Positions 32,444 through 40,085 of a stretch of DNA of 64,000 bases are shown piece by piece (positions within the stretch are counted from its first letter, which is position 1; each line of letters begins with the position of its first letter). Source of the stretch: Nocardioides sp. URHA0020 (GTDB lineage: Bacteria > Actinomycetota > Actinomycetes > Propionibacteriales > Nocardioidaceae); the NCBI RefSeq assembly GCF_000620705.1, contig NZ_KK211171.1, positions 58,460 through 122,459 of the forward strand, read 5' to 3'. The position numbers and the translations under genes are program-made. Under the pieces are notes generated by a model, which had not been told where the DNA came from, did no database searches, and was given only the letters and a program-made list of their open reading frames with translations.

Positions 32444-33543
32444 GCGTCGCGACCCGGGAGCGGCCGCGCCCCTCCCCCGCCCTCGGCACGCCGCTGCGGG
32501 TCGGTCCGCTGTCGTGGCTGGTGCCGCTGCGCGCCGCGCTGGCGGTGGTCGGCGGCCTCGGCGTGCTGGCGGTGCTGGTCGCGCTCGACCTCTCGATGGG
32601 TGACTTCGAGATCCCCGTCAGCGACGTCATCCGGACGCTGCTCGGCGGCGGCGACGCCGGACAGCGGTTCATCGTCATGGAGCTGCGGCTCCCCCAGACG
32701 ACGGTCGCGATCCTGGTCGGCTGCGCGCTCGGCCTCGCCGGCGCCCTCACCCAGACCTTCGCCCGCAACCCGCTGGCCAGCCCCGACATCCTCGGCGTCA
32801 CCCAGGGCGCCGCCCTCGGCGCGGTGGGCGTGATCGTGCTCGCCGGCGGTTCGGGGTACGGCGGCGGCCTGGTCGCGGGCACCCTGCAGACCGTCGGCCT
32901 GCCGCTCGCGGCCTTCGCCGGTGCGCTCCTGACCGCCACGCTGCTCTACGTGCTGTCCTGGCGTCGCGGCATCGACGGCCAGCGCCTGGTCCTGATCGGC
33001 ATCGGCCTCAGCTTCGCGCTGTCCGCGGGGACGTCGTGGCTGCTGGTCAAGGCACGCATCGAGGATGCCGCCAGCGCACAGGTCTGGCTCAACGGCTCGC
33101 TCAACGGGCGCGGCTGGGAGCAGGCGACCCCCCTGCTCTGGACCCTCGCCGTCCTGGTGCCGGTCTCGGTGCTGCTCGCCCGCTCGCTGAACGCCCTCCA
33201 GCTCGGCGACGACTCCGCGCGCGGCCTCGGGGTACGCCTCCAGCTCACGCAGCTGATGGTCCTGGTGGCGGCCGTCGGCCTGGTCGCGGTGTCGGTCTCG
33301 GCGGTCGGACCGCTCGAGTTCGTCGCCTTCGTGGTCCCGCAGATCGCGCTGCGGCTGACCGCCGGCTCGCGGCCGCCGATGCTCGTCTCGATGGTGCTCG
33401 GGGCCTGCCTGGTCGTCGCGGCCGACTTCGTGACCCGGGTGGTCATACCCTTCGCCCTTCCGGCCGGGCTGGTCACGGCGGCGATCGGCGCGCCGTACCT
33501 GATCTGGCTGCTGCTCCGTCACAACCGAAAGGTCTCCGCATGA
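32440..33543 (+). CDS. FecCD-family siderophore ABC permease (second)
   Basis: 367 residues. Equivalent motifs: RLPQTTVAILVGCALGLAG, NPLASPDILGVTQGAALGAV, and GPLEFVAFVVPQIALRLT in the second half. It partners the preceding permease as a heterodimer. Overlaps the ATPase start by four bases (ATGA). The separate cytoplasmic-facing N-terminal ~30 residues are Pro/Arg-rich. Confidence 0.9.
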   Translation: MSVATRERPRPSPALGTPLRVGPLSWLVPLRAALAVVGGLGVLAVLVALDLSMGDFEIPVSDVIRTLLGGGDAGQRFIVMELRLPQTTVAILVGCALGLAGALTQTFARNPLASPDILGVTQGAALGAVGVIVLAGGSGYGGGLVAGTLQTVGLPLAAFAGALLTATLLYVLSWRRGIDGQRLVLIGIGLSFALSAGTSWLLVKARIEDAASAQVWLNGSLNGRGWEQATPLLWTLAVLVPVSVLLARSLNALQLGDDSARGLGVRLQLTQLMVLVAAVGLVAVSVSAVGPLEFVAFVVPQIALRLTAGSRPPMLVSMVLGACLVVAADFVTRVVIPFALPAGLVTAAIGAPYLIWLLLRHNRKVSA

Positions 33544-34382
33544 GCTCCCGACTGAGGACCGAGGCCGTCACCGTCGGGTACGGCGGCGACCCGGTCGTCC
33601 GCGACCTGTCGATCGCGCTGGCCGACGGCCGGGTGACGACGATCGTCGGCCCCAACGGTTGCGGCAAGTCGACCCTGCTGCGCACCATGTCGCGGCTGCT
33701 GAAGCCGACCAGCGGCACCGTCTACCTCGACGGCGGATCCATCCACGACGTGCCCACCCGCGATGTCGCGCGGACGATGGCGCTGCTGCCGCAGAGCCCG
33801 GTCGCCCCCGACGGACTGCTGGTGCGCGACCTCGTCGGCCGCGGCCGGCACCCGCACCAGCGGTGGTTCAGCCAGTGGTCGCCCGAGGACGAGCGGATCG
33901 TCGACCTCGCCCTCGAGATGACCGACACCGCCGCCCTGCGCGACCGCCCGCTCGACCAGCTCTCCGGCGGTCAGCGGCAGCGCGCCTGGATCGCGATGAC
34001 GCTGGCGCAGGACACCGACCTGCTGCTGCTCGACGAGCCGACGACGTACCTCGACCTCGCCCACCAGGTGGAGGTCCTCGACCTCGTCACGCGCCTCAAC
34101 CGCGAGCGCGGCCGCACCGTCGTGATGGTGCTCCACGACCTCAACCTCGCCGCCCGCTACAGCGACACCATCGTCGTGATGAAGGACGGGGTCGTGGTCA
34201 CCCAGGGAGTCCCGACCGCGGTGTTCACGCCGACGATGCTCGCGGAGACCTTCGGCCTGGAGGCCGACGTGCTGCCGGACCCGCGCACCGGCCTGCCGAT
34301 CATCGTCCCCACGTCCTCGGCCGCCCTGGTCGAGGTCGCCCCCACCGAACTGAAAGAGCTCGCCGATGCGCCGAACTCCTGA
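33540..34382 (+). CDS. Siderophore ABC transporter ATPase (FepC-like)
   Basis: 280 residues. Walker A GPNGCGKST near residue 37-45, Q-loop LPQSPV, signature LSGGQRQRAW, Walker B LLLLDEPTTYLDL, H-loop MVLHDLN. The LDEPTTYLDLAHQ block is characteristic of iron-siderophore ATPases. Overlaps the preceding permease by four and the following binding-protein gene by 17 bases. Confidence 0.93.
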   Translation: MSSRLRTEAVTVGYGGDPVVRDLSIALADGRVTTIVGPNGCGKSTLLRTMSRLLKPTSGTVYLDGGSIHDVPTRDVARTMALLPQSPVAPDGLLVRDLVGRGRHPHQRWFSQWSPEDERIVDLALEMTDTAALRDRPLDQLSGGQRQRAWIAMTLAQDTDLLLLDEPTTYLDLAHQVEVLDLVTRLNRERGRTVVMVLHDLNLAARYSDTIVVMKDGVVVTQGVPTAVFTPTMLAETFGLEADVLPDPRTGLPIIVPTSSAALVEVAPTELKELADAPNS

Positions 34383-35382
34383 CCCCACCCGACGTCGCCT
34401 GCTCGCCGGCGCCCTCGCGGTGGCCACCGCCCTCGTGCTGGCCGGCTGCGGCAGCGAGGGCAGCGACTCCTCCGCCGCGCAGGACGGCACCACCGCGAGC
34501 GCCGGCCCGTGGTCCTACACCGACGACCTCGGCCAGAAGGTCGAGCTCGACCGGACGCCGGTGCGGATCGCGGCGTACGGCGACGCCGCTGCCGCGCTGT
34601 GGCACTTCGGCGTCACGCCGGTGGCCATCTTCACCTGGATGGACCCGGCCGAGGACGACATGTTCGACGGCCTGGACCTGTCGGAGACCGAGGTCGTCGG
34701 ATCGACGTACGGCGAGATCAGCATCGAGGAGCTCGCGGCCGCGAAGCCGGACATCATCGTCGCGACGTCGTACACCGGCGACACGGCCGACGAGATGTAC
34801 GGCTTCAAGGACAAGGCCCAGCTGAAGAAGATCAAGGCGATCGCCCCCGTCGTCGCCGTGGCCCAGGTCGGCTCGATGAAGGACGTCATCGAGACCAACG
34901 AGAGGTTGGCCGCGTCGCTGGGCGTGGACACCGGCGACGGCAGCCGGGTCGCGAAGGACCGGGCCGCGTTCGAGGCGGCCTCCGCCGAGCTGACGACGGC
35001 CGCGAAAAGCGGGCTGTCGGTCGTGCCGATGTACGCCGACGGCGACGGGCTCTACCTCGCCAAGGCGCCCGACGACCCGGCGCTGAAGTACTACCAGGAC
35101 ATCGGCGTGAGCTTCACCGAGATCGGCGGCAAGGACTACTACTGGGAGATCCTGAGCTGGGAGAACGCCGACAGGTACGAGGGCGACATCCTGCTCAACG
35201 CGACGCGCAACTCCTACTCCACCAAGCAGCTCGGTGAGCAACCGACCTTCGCCCGCCTGAAGGCCTACCAGGCCGGCCAGGTGCACCCGTGGCTGTCGAC
35301 GTCGATGGACTACCCGTCGCAGACGAAGTACATGAAGGAGCTCGCCGGCTGGCTCAGCACCGACCGGGACGTCGTGTCCTAG
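34366..35382 (+). CDS. Siderophore-binding lipoprotein of the ABC operon
   Basis: 338 residues. RRRLLAGALAVATALVLAGC gives a lipobox (LAGC) preceded by a twin-Arg-like start. The type III (FhuD/FepB-like) binding domain has DDLGQKVELDRTPVRIAAYG at the start, KPDIIVATSYTG in the first lobe and AYQAGQVHPWLST near the end. It delivers a ferric chelate to the permeases encoded upstream. Most similar in layout to catecholate/mixed siderophore binders; the ligand is not predictable. Confidence 0.88.
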   Translation: MRRTPDPTRRRLLAGALAVATALVLAGCGSEGSDSSAAQDGTTASAGPWSYTDDLGQKVELDRTPVRIAAYGDAAAALWHFGVTPVAIFTWMDPAEDDMFDGLDLSETEVVGSTYGEISIEELAAAKPDIIVATSYTGDTADEMYGFKDKAQLKKIKAIAPVVAVAQVGSMKDVIETNERLAASLGVDTGDGSRVAKDRAAFEAASAELTTAAKSGLSVVPMYADGDGLYLAKAPDDPALKYYQDIGVSFTEIGGKDYYWEILSWENADRYEGDILLNATRNSYSTKQLGEQPTFARLKAYQAGQVHPWLSTSMDYPSQTKYMKELAGWLSTDRDVVS

Positions 35383-35391
35383 GACGCACGG

Positions 35392-36390
35392 TCATCGGTA
35401 CGACGGGGCGCGACCGGTCCGCCCACGGCGCTCGCGGACGCCGGCCACCAGGTCGGCGGCCGCGCCCGGCCAGGTCGGGTGCTCGAACTCGAACCCCGCC
35501 TCCAGCAGCCGACCGGGCACCACCCGCCGGCTCTTGAGCAGCAGCTCGGTGTCGGTGCGCAGCACCCACGCGCCGAGCCCGGCCATGGCACGCGTGGCGG
35601 GCAGGCCGGGGCGCCGTCCCCACGCACGCCGCAGGTCGCGCATGAGCTCGCGCTGAGGAAGCGGTCCCGGGGCGGCGAGGTTGACCGGACCCTCGAGGTC
35701 CGACCGCTCGGCCAGCAGGTCGATCGCCCGGCACAGGTCGTCGGCGTGGATCCACGACACGTACTGCCCGCCGCCCGCGACCGCACCACCGAGCCCGAGC
35801 CGCGCCATCCACAGCAGGTAGTCGAACACGCCGCCACGGTCCGGGCTCATCACCATCGCCGTGCGCAGGGCCACCCGACGGGTCCGCGGCAGGGTCGCCT
35901 CCTGCTGCGCCGCCTCCCACTGCTGGGCGATCCGCACGCTGAGCTCCCAGTACGCCGGGACGTGCGGCTCCTGGCCCCCGATGATGCCGGTGGCCTCGTC
36001 GTTGGGGGCGTCGTCGGGGCCGTCGCGGCGGTCCGCGTAGATCGTGGCGGTGCTCATCTGCAGCCAGACCGCCGGCGGCCGGGCCGCCAGCTCCAGCGCG
36101 CGACCGACCACCCGGGTCGAGTCGACCCGGGACGCCATCATCTGGCGCAGGTGCTCGTCGGTGTAGCGGCAGCTGACCGACCGGCCCGCGAGGTTGACGA
36201 CGACGTCCGCGCCATCCAGCTCCTCGGCCCAGTCACCGAGCGAGCGGCCGTCCCAGACCCGGTGCCGTACGCCGGCCTCCAGCGTCTCGGGCTGTCGGCT
36301 GAGGACGACGACGTCGTGCCCGGCCGCGGCGTACCGCCGTCGCAGGATGCCGCCGACCTGACCAGTGCCTCCGGGGATGACGATGCGCAT
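35392..36390 (-). CDS. TIGR01777-type (SDR39U1-like) NAD-dependent epimerase/dehydratase family protein
   Basis: 332 residues. Extended-SDR start GGTGQVGGILRRRYAAAGHDVVVLSR; VVNLAGRSVSCRYTDEH (NLAG with the typical R/W-rich continuation), MSTATIYADR and the C-terminal DUF1731-like helix RRVVPGRLLEAGFEFEHPTW all fit this family. Substrate unknown. ATG with TAGGCT six bases upstream; a TTGAAC-N2-GTTCAA palindrome lies 19-33 bases upstream, so it may be repressed by an unlinked regulator. Confidence 0.85.
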   Translation of the reverse strand: MRIVIPGGTGQVGGILRRRYAAAGHDVVVLSRQPETLEAGVRHRVWDGRSLGDWAEELDGADVVVNLAGRSVSCRYTDEHLRQMMASRVDSTRVVGRALELAARPPAVWLQMSTATIYADRRDGPDDAPNDEATGIIGGQEPHVPAYWELSVRIAQQWEAAQQEATLPRTRRVALRTAMVMSPDRGGVFDYLLWMARLGLGGAVAGGGQYVSWIHADDLCRAIDLLAERSDLEGPVNLAAPGPLPQRELMRDLRRAWGRRPGLPATRAMAGLGAWVLRTDTELLLKSRRVVPGRLLEAGFEFEHPTWPGAAADLVAGVRERRGRTGRAPSYR

Positions 36391-36396
36391 GTGGTC

Positions 36397-36402
36397 AGCC
36401 TA
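36397..36402 (-). promoter_or_regulatory. -10 box (TAGGCT) of leaderless type
   Basis: TAGGCT on the minus strand, six bases before the ATG of the epimerase-family gene. Confidence 0.55.
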
Positions 36403-36409
36403 CGCTTTT

Positions 36410-36423
36410 TTGAACACGTTCAA
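36410..36423. promoter_or_regulatory. Palindromic operator candidate TTGAACACGTTCAA
   Basis: Six-base perfect arms around two bases, flanked by a T run, just upstream of the TAGGCT box, in the usual repressor position near -20/-30. It also contains the last codons of the upstream MBL gene. It is not a LexA box (arms are two bases too close and lack TCGAAC). Confidence 0.5.
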
Positions 36424-37340
36424 CAAATGTCGGACCAGGGGTCCGCGCGCTGCCACACCGTCGGGAGGTGCACGCTCGCTCCGGAGTCGGCGGCCAGCTC
36501 GTCGATCAGCCGCAGCGTGACGTCGAGGTCGTCGACGAGGTAGGGCAGCGCACGCAGGCCCCGGTCGAGCGGGCGGAAGAAGTCGTCCCAGTGCGTCAGC
36601 ACGACCCGGCGGGCGCCCACCGCGGCGACGGTCTCGGCCCAGTAGGCACGGACGTAGTCCTCGCTCTGCACCCCCAGCTGGCCGGCGCCGAGGTAGGCCA
36701 CGTCGGCTCGCCGGCCGGCGAGCGCGCCGGCGACGAAGCCGGCGCTCCCCTGCAGCAGCGCGGTCTGGCCGCCGGCGTGCTCCAGCAGGATCGACCAGGC
36801 CTCGCCGCACCGGTAGGCACCGGTCCTCACCGGCGGCACGACGGGTGCGGTGATCTCGCCGGGGAACCGGTCCGGCGGACAGTGGTGCGACTCGACGAGG
36901 GTGATCGTGAAGGCGCCGTACGTCATCGGCTCACCGGGCCTCACCACCCGGATCCGGTCCTCGGGCAAGCCGCGACCGCGTCCGACGTACGCCGTGGACT
37001 CGCCACCGACCAGGTCCGCGCCGGTCCGGTCGGCGACCACGGCGGAGTCCATCGCGTGGTCGTAGTGGCTGTGCACCGGGATCACGGCGCCCAGCCGGTC
37101 GACACCGAGGCGCGCCAGGGCGGCGTCGATCCGGGCGTGATCCGGCTCGATCCTGCCCAGCGCGACCTTGGCGAGCGAGGGCCTCGAGAAGAAGCCGTCG
37201 GTCATCAGCCGGGTCTCGCCGTCGTCGATCAGCAGGCTCGCGACACCGAGGAAGGTGACGCCGAAGGGGCCGGAGGCGGGCGGCACGTCGAAGCGGTGGG
37301 CGTAGCGGTCGAGGTCGGGTCGACCGAGCTTGAGGCGCAT
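36420..37340 (-). CDS. Metallo-beta-lactamase-fold hydrolase
   Basis: 306 residues. HSHYDHAMD supplies the HxHxDH metal site; VESHHCPPDRFPGE and VLTHWDDFF supply later His ligands. The LLIDDGETRLMTDGFFSRPSLAKV N-terminal block resembles UlaG/NAPE-PLD-like lactonase/phosphodiesterase members. It would be a soluble Zn hydrolase with unknown substrate. ATG with TAGCGT six bases upstream. Downstream the epimerase-family gene has its own promoter. Confidence 0.87.
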   Translation of the reverse strand: MRLKLGRPDLDRYAHRFDVPPASGPFGVTFLGVASLLIDDGETRLMTDGFFSRPSLAKVALGRIEPDHARIDAALARLGVDRLGAVIPVHSHYDHAMDSAVVADRTGADLVGGESTAYVGRGRGLPEDRIRVVRPGEPMTYGAFTITLVESHHCPPDRFPGEITAPVVPPVRTGAYRCGEAWSILLEHAGGQTALLQGSAGFVAGALAGRRADVAYLGAGQLGVQSEDYVRAYWAETVAAVGARRVVLTHWDDFFRPLDRGLRALPYLVDDLDVTLRLIDELAADSGASVHLPTVWQRADPWSDIC

Positions 37341-37346
37341 GCGCGC

Positions 37347-37352
37347 ACGCTA
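37347..37352 (-). promoter_or_regulatory. -10 box (TAGCGT) of leaderless type
   Basis: TAGCGT on the minus strand, six bases before the ATG of the metallo-beta-lactamase-fold gene. Confidence 0.55.
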
Positions 37353-37376
37353 CCGGCGCCGACCCGACCTCACGCG

Positions 37377-38432
37377 TCAGCCTCGTGCGACCGGCGGCAC
37401 CGTCTTCGGGCTGCCGTCAGCGGCCGCGGCCAGCTGCGGGACGTAGCGGTCGAGGAGGTACGGAATGCTCAGCGGCGTCACGAAGCTGTGCGCGACGTAG
37501 TAGCTGCCGTCCTTCGCACTGATGTCGAACCAGCGGCCCTCGTCGTACGCGCGCGTGCTCGTGAAGAGCTTCTGCACCTGCGGGTCGGCGTCGAGGTCGA
37601 TCCACACGGCGACGCCGACGTCGGCGAGGTCGGTGGCGCGCTCCGCGCTCAGCGAGACCCCGAACTCGCTGTCGTCGGCACCGGTGATGAGCTCGTGCAG
37701 CTCGAAGCCGAGGTCCTGCAGCATCCGCGAGCGGGGGTCCTCGGGACCGTAGAGGAAGAGCCCCTCGTACGGCGTGACGACCCCGGCGGTCTGGCCCGCG
37801 AACTCGGGGTGCGCCGCCGCCTCGTCGCTGATCCGCTTCTTGACCGTGTCGATCAGCGTCTGGGCCGCCTTCGGCTTCCCGATCGCGGTGCCGAGCACGA
37901 GCGCCGCCTCGTCCCACGGCGTGCCGTAGTCGGCGTACTCGCCGTTCTGCGCGACCACGGGGACGCCCATCGCGGACAGCTTGTCGTACTCGTGCTGGGT
38001 GAGACCGGCGTACTGCCCGACGACCAGGTCCGGCGCGAGGGCGGCGACCTTCTCGACCTCGACGCCGTCGGTGTTCTTGAGGAGCGTGGGCCGCTCGGCG
38101 TCACCGAGGTGCTCCTGCGCCCACGGGTAGACGCCCTGGAGCTTCTCGTCACCGAACCAGTAGGTGACGCCGACCGGGACGACTCCCAGCGCCATCAGCG
38201 TGTCCTGGTCGGTGAGGCCGAGGCAGACGACCCGCTTCGGCGCCTTCTCGATCGTGGTCTCGCCGTACTTGTGCTTGATGGTGACGGGGAAGGCCGACTC
38301 CTCCGGGGCGGCGCCCGACGACGCCGGGGCGGCGCTCCCCGAGTCGCTGCCGTCGCTGCCGCAGGCGGCGAGGACCGGCGCGACGGCCAGGACGGAGAGG
38401 CCGGCGAGGAAGCGGCGGCGGGAGGTGGTCAT
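37377..38432 (-). CDS. Fe-siderophore-binding lipoprotein (tandem paralogue B)
   Basis: 351 residues. TSRRRFLAGLSVLAVAPVLAAC-type leader: twin-Arg plus lipobox (LAAC), so possibly Tat-exported lipoprotein. The mature part begins FPVTIKHKYGETTIEKAPKRVV and continues TDQDTLMALGVVPVGVTYWFGD, the type III iron-siderophore binding fold (ABC_Fe_binding). It is clearly paralogous to the next gene upstream (shared VT-x-x-HKYG-x-T start and D-x-LxxLGVVPVGVT). No permease or ATPase adjoins it, so it may feed the FecCD system at 31.4 kb or another unlinked transporter. GGAG-type ribosome binding site. Confidence 0.87.
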   Translation of the reverse strand: MTTSRRRFLAGLSVLAVAPVLAACGSDGSDSGSAAPASSGAAPEESAFPVTIKHKYGETTIEKAPKRVVCLGLTDQDTLMALGVVPVGVTYWFGDEKLQGVYPWAQEHLGDAERPTLLKNTDGVEVEKVAALAPDLVVGQYAGLTQHEYDKLSAMGVPVVAQNGEYADYGTPWDEAALVLGTAIGKPKAAQTLIDTVKKRISDEAAAHPEFAGQTAGVVTPYEGLFLYGPEDPRSRMLQDLGFELHELITGADDSEFGVSLSAERATDLADVGVAVWIDLDADPQVQKLFTSTRAYDEGRWFDISAKDGSYYVAHSFVTPLSIPYLLDRYVPQLAAAADGSPKTVPPVARG

Positions 38433-38475
38433 CGTGCTCCTTGAGTGAGGGGTCGTGCGGGATCGTGCGGGATCG

Positions 38476-39507
38476 TCACGACGGGAAGGCGCGGGGCGCC
38501 GTACCGGCGGCGGCCTGCTCGAGCAGCGGCGTGAGTCGCTCGAGGGCGTACGTGCGGGCGAGCGGGGTGTCGAAGTAGAGGGCGCCGGCCAGGGTGCCGT
38601 CGGTGTAGACCGCACGCTTGCCCGCGACGGCGGGCAGGGAGCCGATGGTGCCGAACCTCTGGAGGCCGTCGAACATCTCCTGGTCCTCGGTGGCGAAGAC
38701 GACGACGTCGGCGTCGATCAGGCCGACGTTCTCCGCGGAGATCTCGGCCTGCGAGCCCTGGTCCGGGGCGTACTTCTCCAGCCCGGTCGTCATCGTGAAG
38801 CCGACCTCGGTCAGGAAGGACGTGCTCAGTCCGGCGGGATAGACGTAGAGCACCCCGTCGTACGGCCCGCCCTGGGAGAAGGTCGCCGTCCTGTCGGCCC
38901 ACTCCGGGTGCGCGGCCGCGACCTTCGCGTACGCCGCCTCCGTGTCGTCGACGACCTCCTGGCCGTCGTCCTCGCGGCCGAGCGCGCGGGCGATCTGGAG
39001 CACCTGGTCCTGCCACGGGGAGAAGAAGGCGGTGGCGTCCTCGTCGCTGGTGACGGTCGGCGCGATCGCGGACAGCAACCGGTAGTCCTTCTTCGTCAGC
39101 CCGGCGTTCGTGCCGACGATCAGGTCGGGCTCCAGGGCCGCGATCTTCTCGAACTCGAAGCCGTCGGCGACGCTGAGCACCTCGGGGTGAGCGCCTCCGA
39201 GCAGGTCGTGCGCCCACGGCCAGGTGGCGTCCGGCTGCTCGCCGTACCACTCCGTGACCCCGACGGGTACGACGCCGAGCTGGAGCAGCACGTCCTGCTC
39301 GGTGACGCCCACGCTGACGACCCGCTTCGGCTGCTCGGGCACCACGGTCGCGCCGTACTTGTGCGTGACGGTGACCGGGAAGGCACCCGCACCGGCCGCC
39401 GCCTCCCCGCCGGTCGGCGCCGACCCGTCGGACCCGTCGGACCCGCACGCGGCGAGCAGCAGCGGCAGCGCCGCCAGCACGGAGACAGCAACAGCACGAA
39501 GACGCAT
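38476..39507 (-). CDS. Fe-siderophore-binding lipoprotein (tandem paralogue A)
   Basis: 343 residues. Signal with lipobox LLAAC (no twin-Arg), mature start FPVTVTHKYGATVVPEQPKRVV, then EQDVLLQLGVVPVGVTEWYGE. Same fold as its downstream neighbour, 43 bp away, suggesting a gene duplication with divergence of ligand preference and export signal. An IdeR/DtxR-type iron box lies 16-34 bases upstream of its ATG and overlaps the TAGGCT -10, so both genes should be repressed when iron is sufficient. Confidence 0.87.
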   Translation of the reverse strand: MRLRAVAVSVLAALPLLLAACGSDGSDGSAPTGGEAAAGAGAFPVTVTHKYGATVVPEQPKRVVSVGVTEQDVLLQLGVVPVGVTEWYGEQPDATWPWAHDLLGGAHPEVLSVADGFEFEKIAALEPDLIVGTNAGLTKKDYRLLSAIAPTVTSDEDATAFFSPWQDQVLQIARALGREDDGQEVVDDTEAAYAKVAAAHPEWADRTATFSQGGPYDGVLYVYPAGLSTSFLTEVGFTMTTGLEKYAPDQGSQAEISAENVGLIDADVVVFATEDQEMFDGLQRFGTIGSLPAVAGKRAVYTDGTLAGALYFDTPLARTYALERLTPLLEQAAAGTAPRAFPS

Positions 39508-39522
39508 CGACCAGCCTTTCAG

Positions 39523-39541
39523 TTAGGTGAGCCTAACCTTA
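39523..39541. promoter_or_regulatory. IdeR/DtxR-type iron box upstream of tandem binding proteins
   Basis: TTAGGTGAGCCTAACCTTA matches 16 of 19 positions of TTAGGTTAGGCTAACCTAA. On the minus strand it contains TAGGCT (39535-39530), a likely -10, so repressor binding would block the promoter directly. Confidence 0.8.
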
Positions 39542-39608
39542 CCCAACCGTCGTACGCCGCCGCCACCCGGGGTCCGTCGCCGGTCGATCAGCGGATCAGA
39601 GCACCCCC

Positions 39609-39750
39609 GGTGGTCGAGCAGCGAGCGCCAGCGAGCGTCGTCGAGACCCCGGAAACACACCCATAACGACGACCGCTGCGGTCGCCCACCCGCGCAGGCC
39701 GCAGGGGTCTCGACGACGCTCGGGCCCAGCGGCCCTCCCTGCTCGACCAG
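39609..39750. repeat. REP-like inverted repeat unit 1 (arms A1 and A1')
   Basis: Arm A1 (39609-39650) begins GGTGGTCGAGCAGCGAGC and ends GTCGTCGAGACCCC; the opposite arm A1' (39704-39750) begins GGGGTCTCGACGACGCTCGG and ends CTGCTCGACCAG. The arms are inverted copies with a ~53-base non-repeated centre. Not protein coding. Confidence 0.8.
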
Positions 39751-39760
39751 CGAAGCACCG

Positions 39761-39936
39761 GCGGTCGAGCAGCGAGCGCCAGCGAGCACCCCCCGGTGGT
39801 CGAGCAGCGAGCGCCAGCGAGCGTCGTCGAGACCCCGCAAACGGACCCACGGCGGCAACCGCTGCGGTCACCGCCCCGCGCAGGCTGCGGGGGTCTCGAC
39901 AACGCTCGGGCCTAGCGGCCCTCCCTGCTCGACCAG
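39761..39936. repeat. REP-like inverted repeat unit 2, with a partial extra left arm
   Basis: A partial left arm (39761-39787) is followed by a full left arm A2 (39795-39836, identical to A1) and a right arm A2' (39890-39936, ACAACG in place of ACGACG). The same ~53-base spacer geometry as unit 1. Confidence 0.8.
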
Positions 39937-39944
39937 CGACACCC

Positions 39945-40047
39945 GGTGGTTGAGGTGCGAGCGAAGCGAGCCTCGAAACCACCACCCCACGCACGCTGCG
40001 GGGGTCTCGACAACGCTCGGGCCTAGCGGCCCTCCCTGCTCGACCAG
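39945..40047. repeat. REP-like unit 3: variant palindrome plus right arm
   Basis: The left part (39945-39983) is a different palindrome that starts GGTGGTTGAGGTGCGAGC and ends CGAGCCTCGAAACCACC. The right arm (40001-40047) is nearly identical to A2'. It shows that the left palindrome is exchangeable. Confidence 0.75.
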
Positions 40048-40085
40048 CGGGATCTTGAGGAGGCTCGAGCGTCAGGCGGTACGGG

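Noticed and set aside
36410..36423. LexA (SOS) box upstream of the epimerase-family gene
   Set aside because: Actinobacterial LexA sites have TCGAAC-N4-GTTCGA; this has TTGAAC-N2-GTTCAA, so arms and spacing both differ.
39609..40047. CRISPR array at the 39.6-kb repeats
   Set aside because: Copies are inverted and not evenly spaced, spacers are themselves partly repeated, and no cas genes are near.
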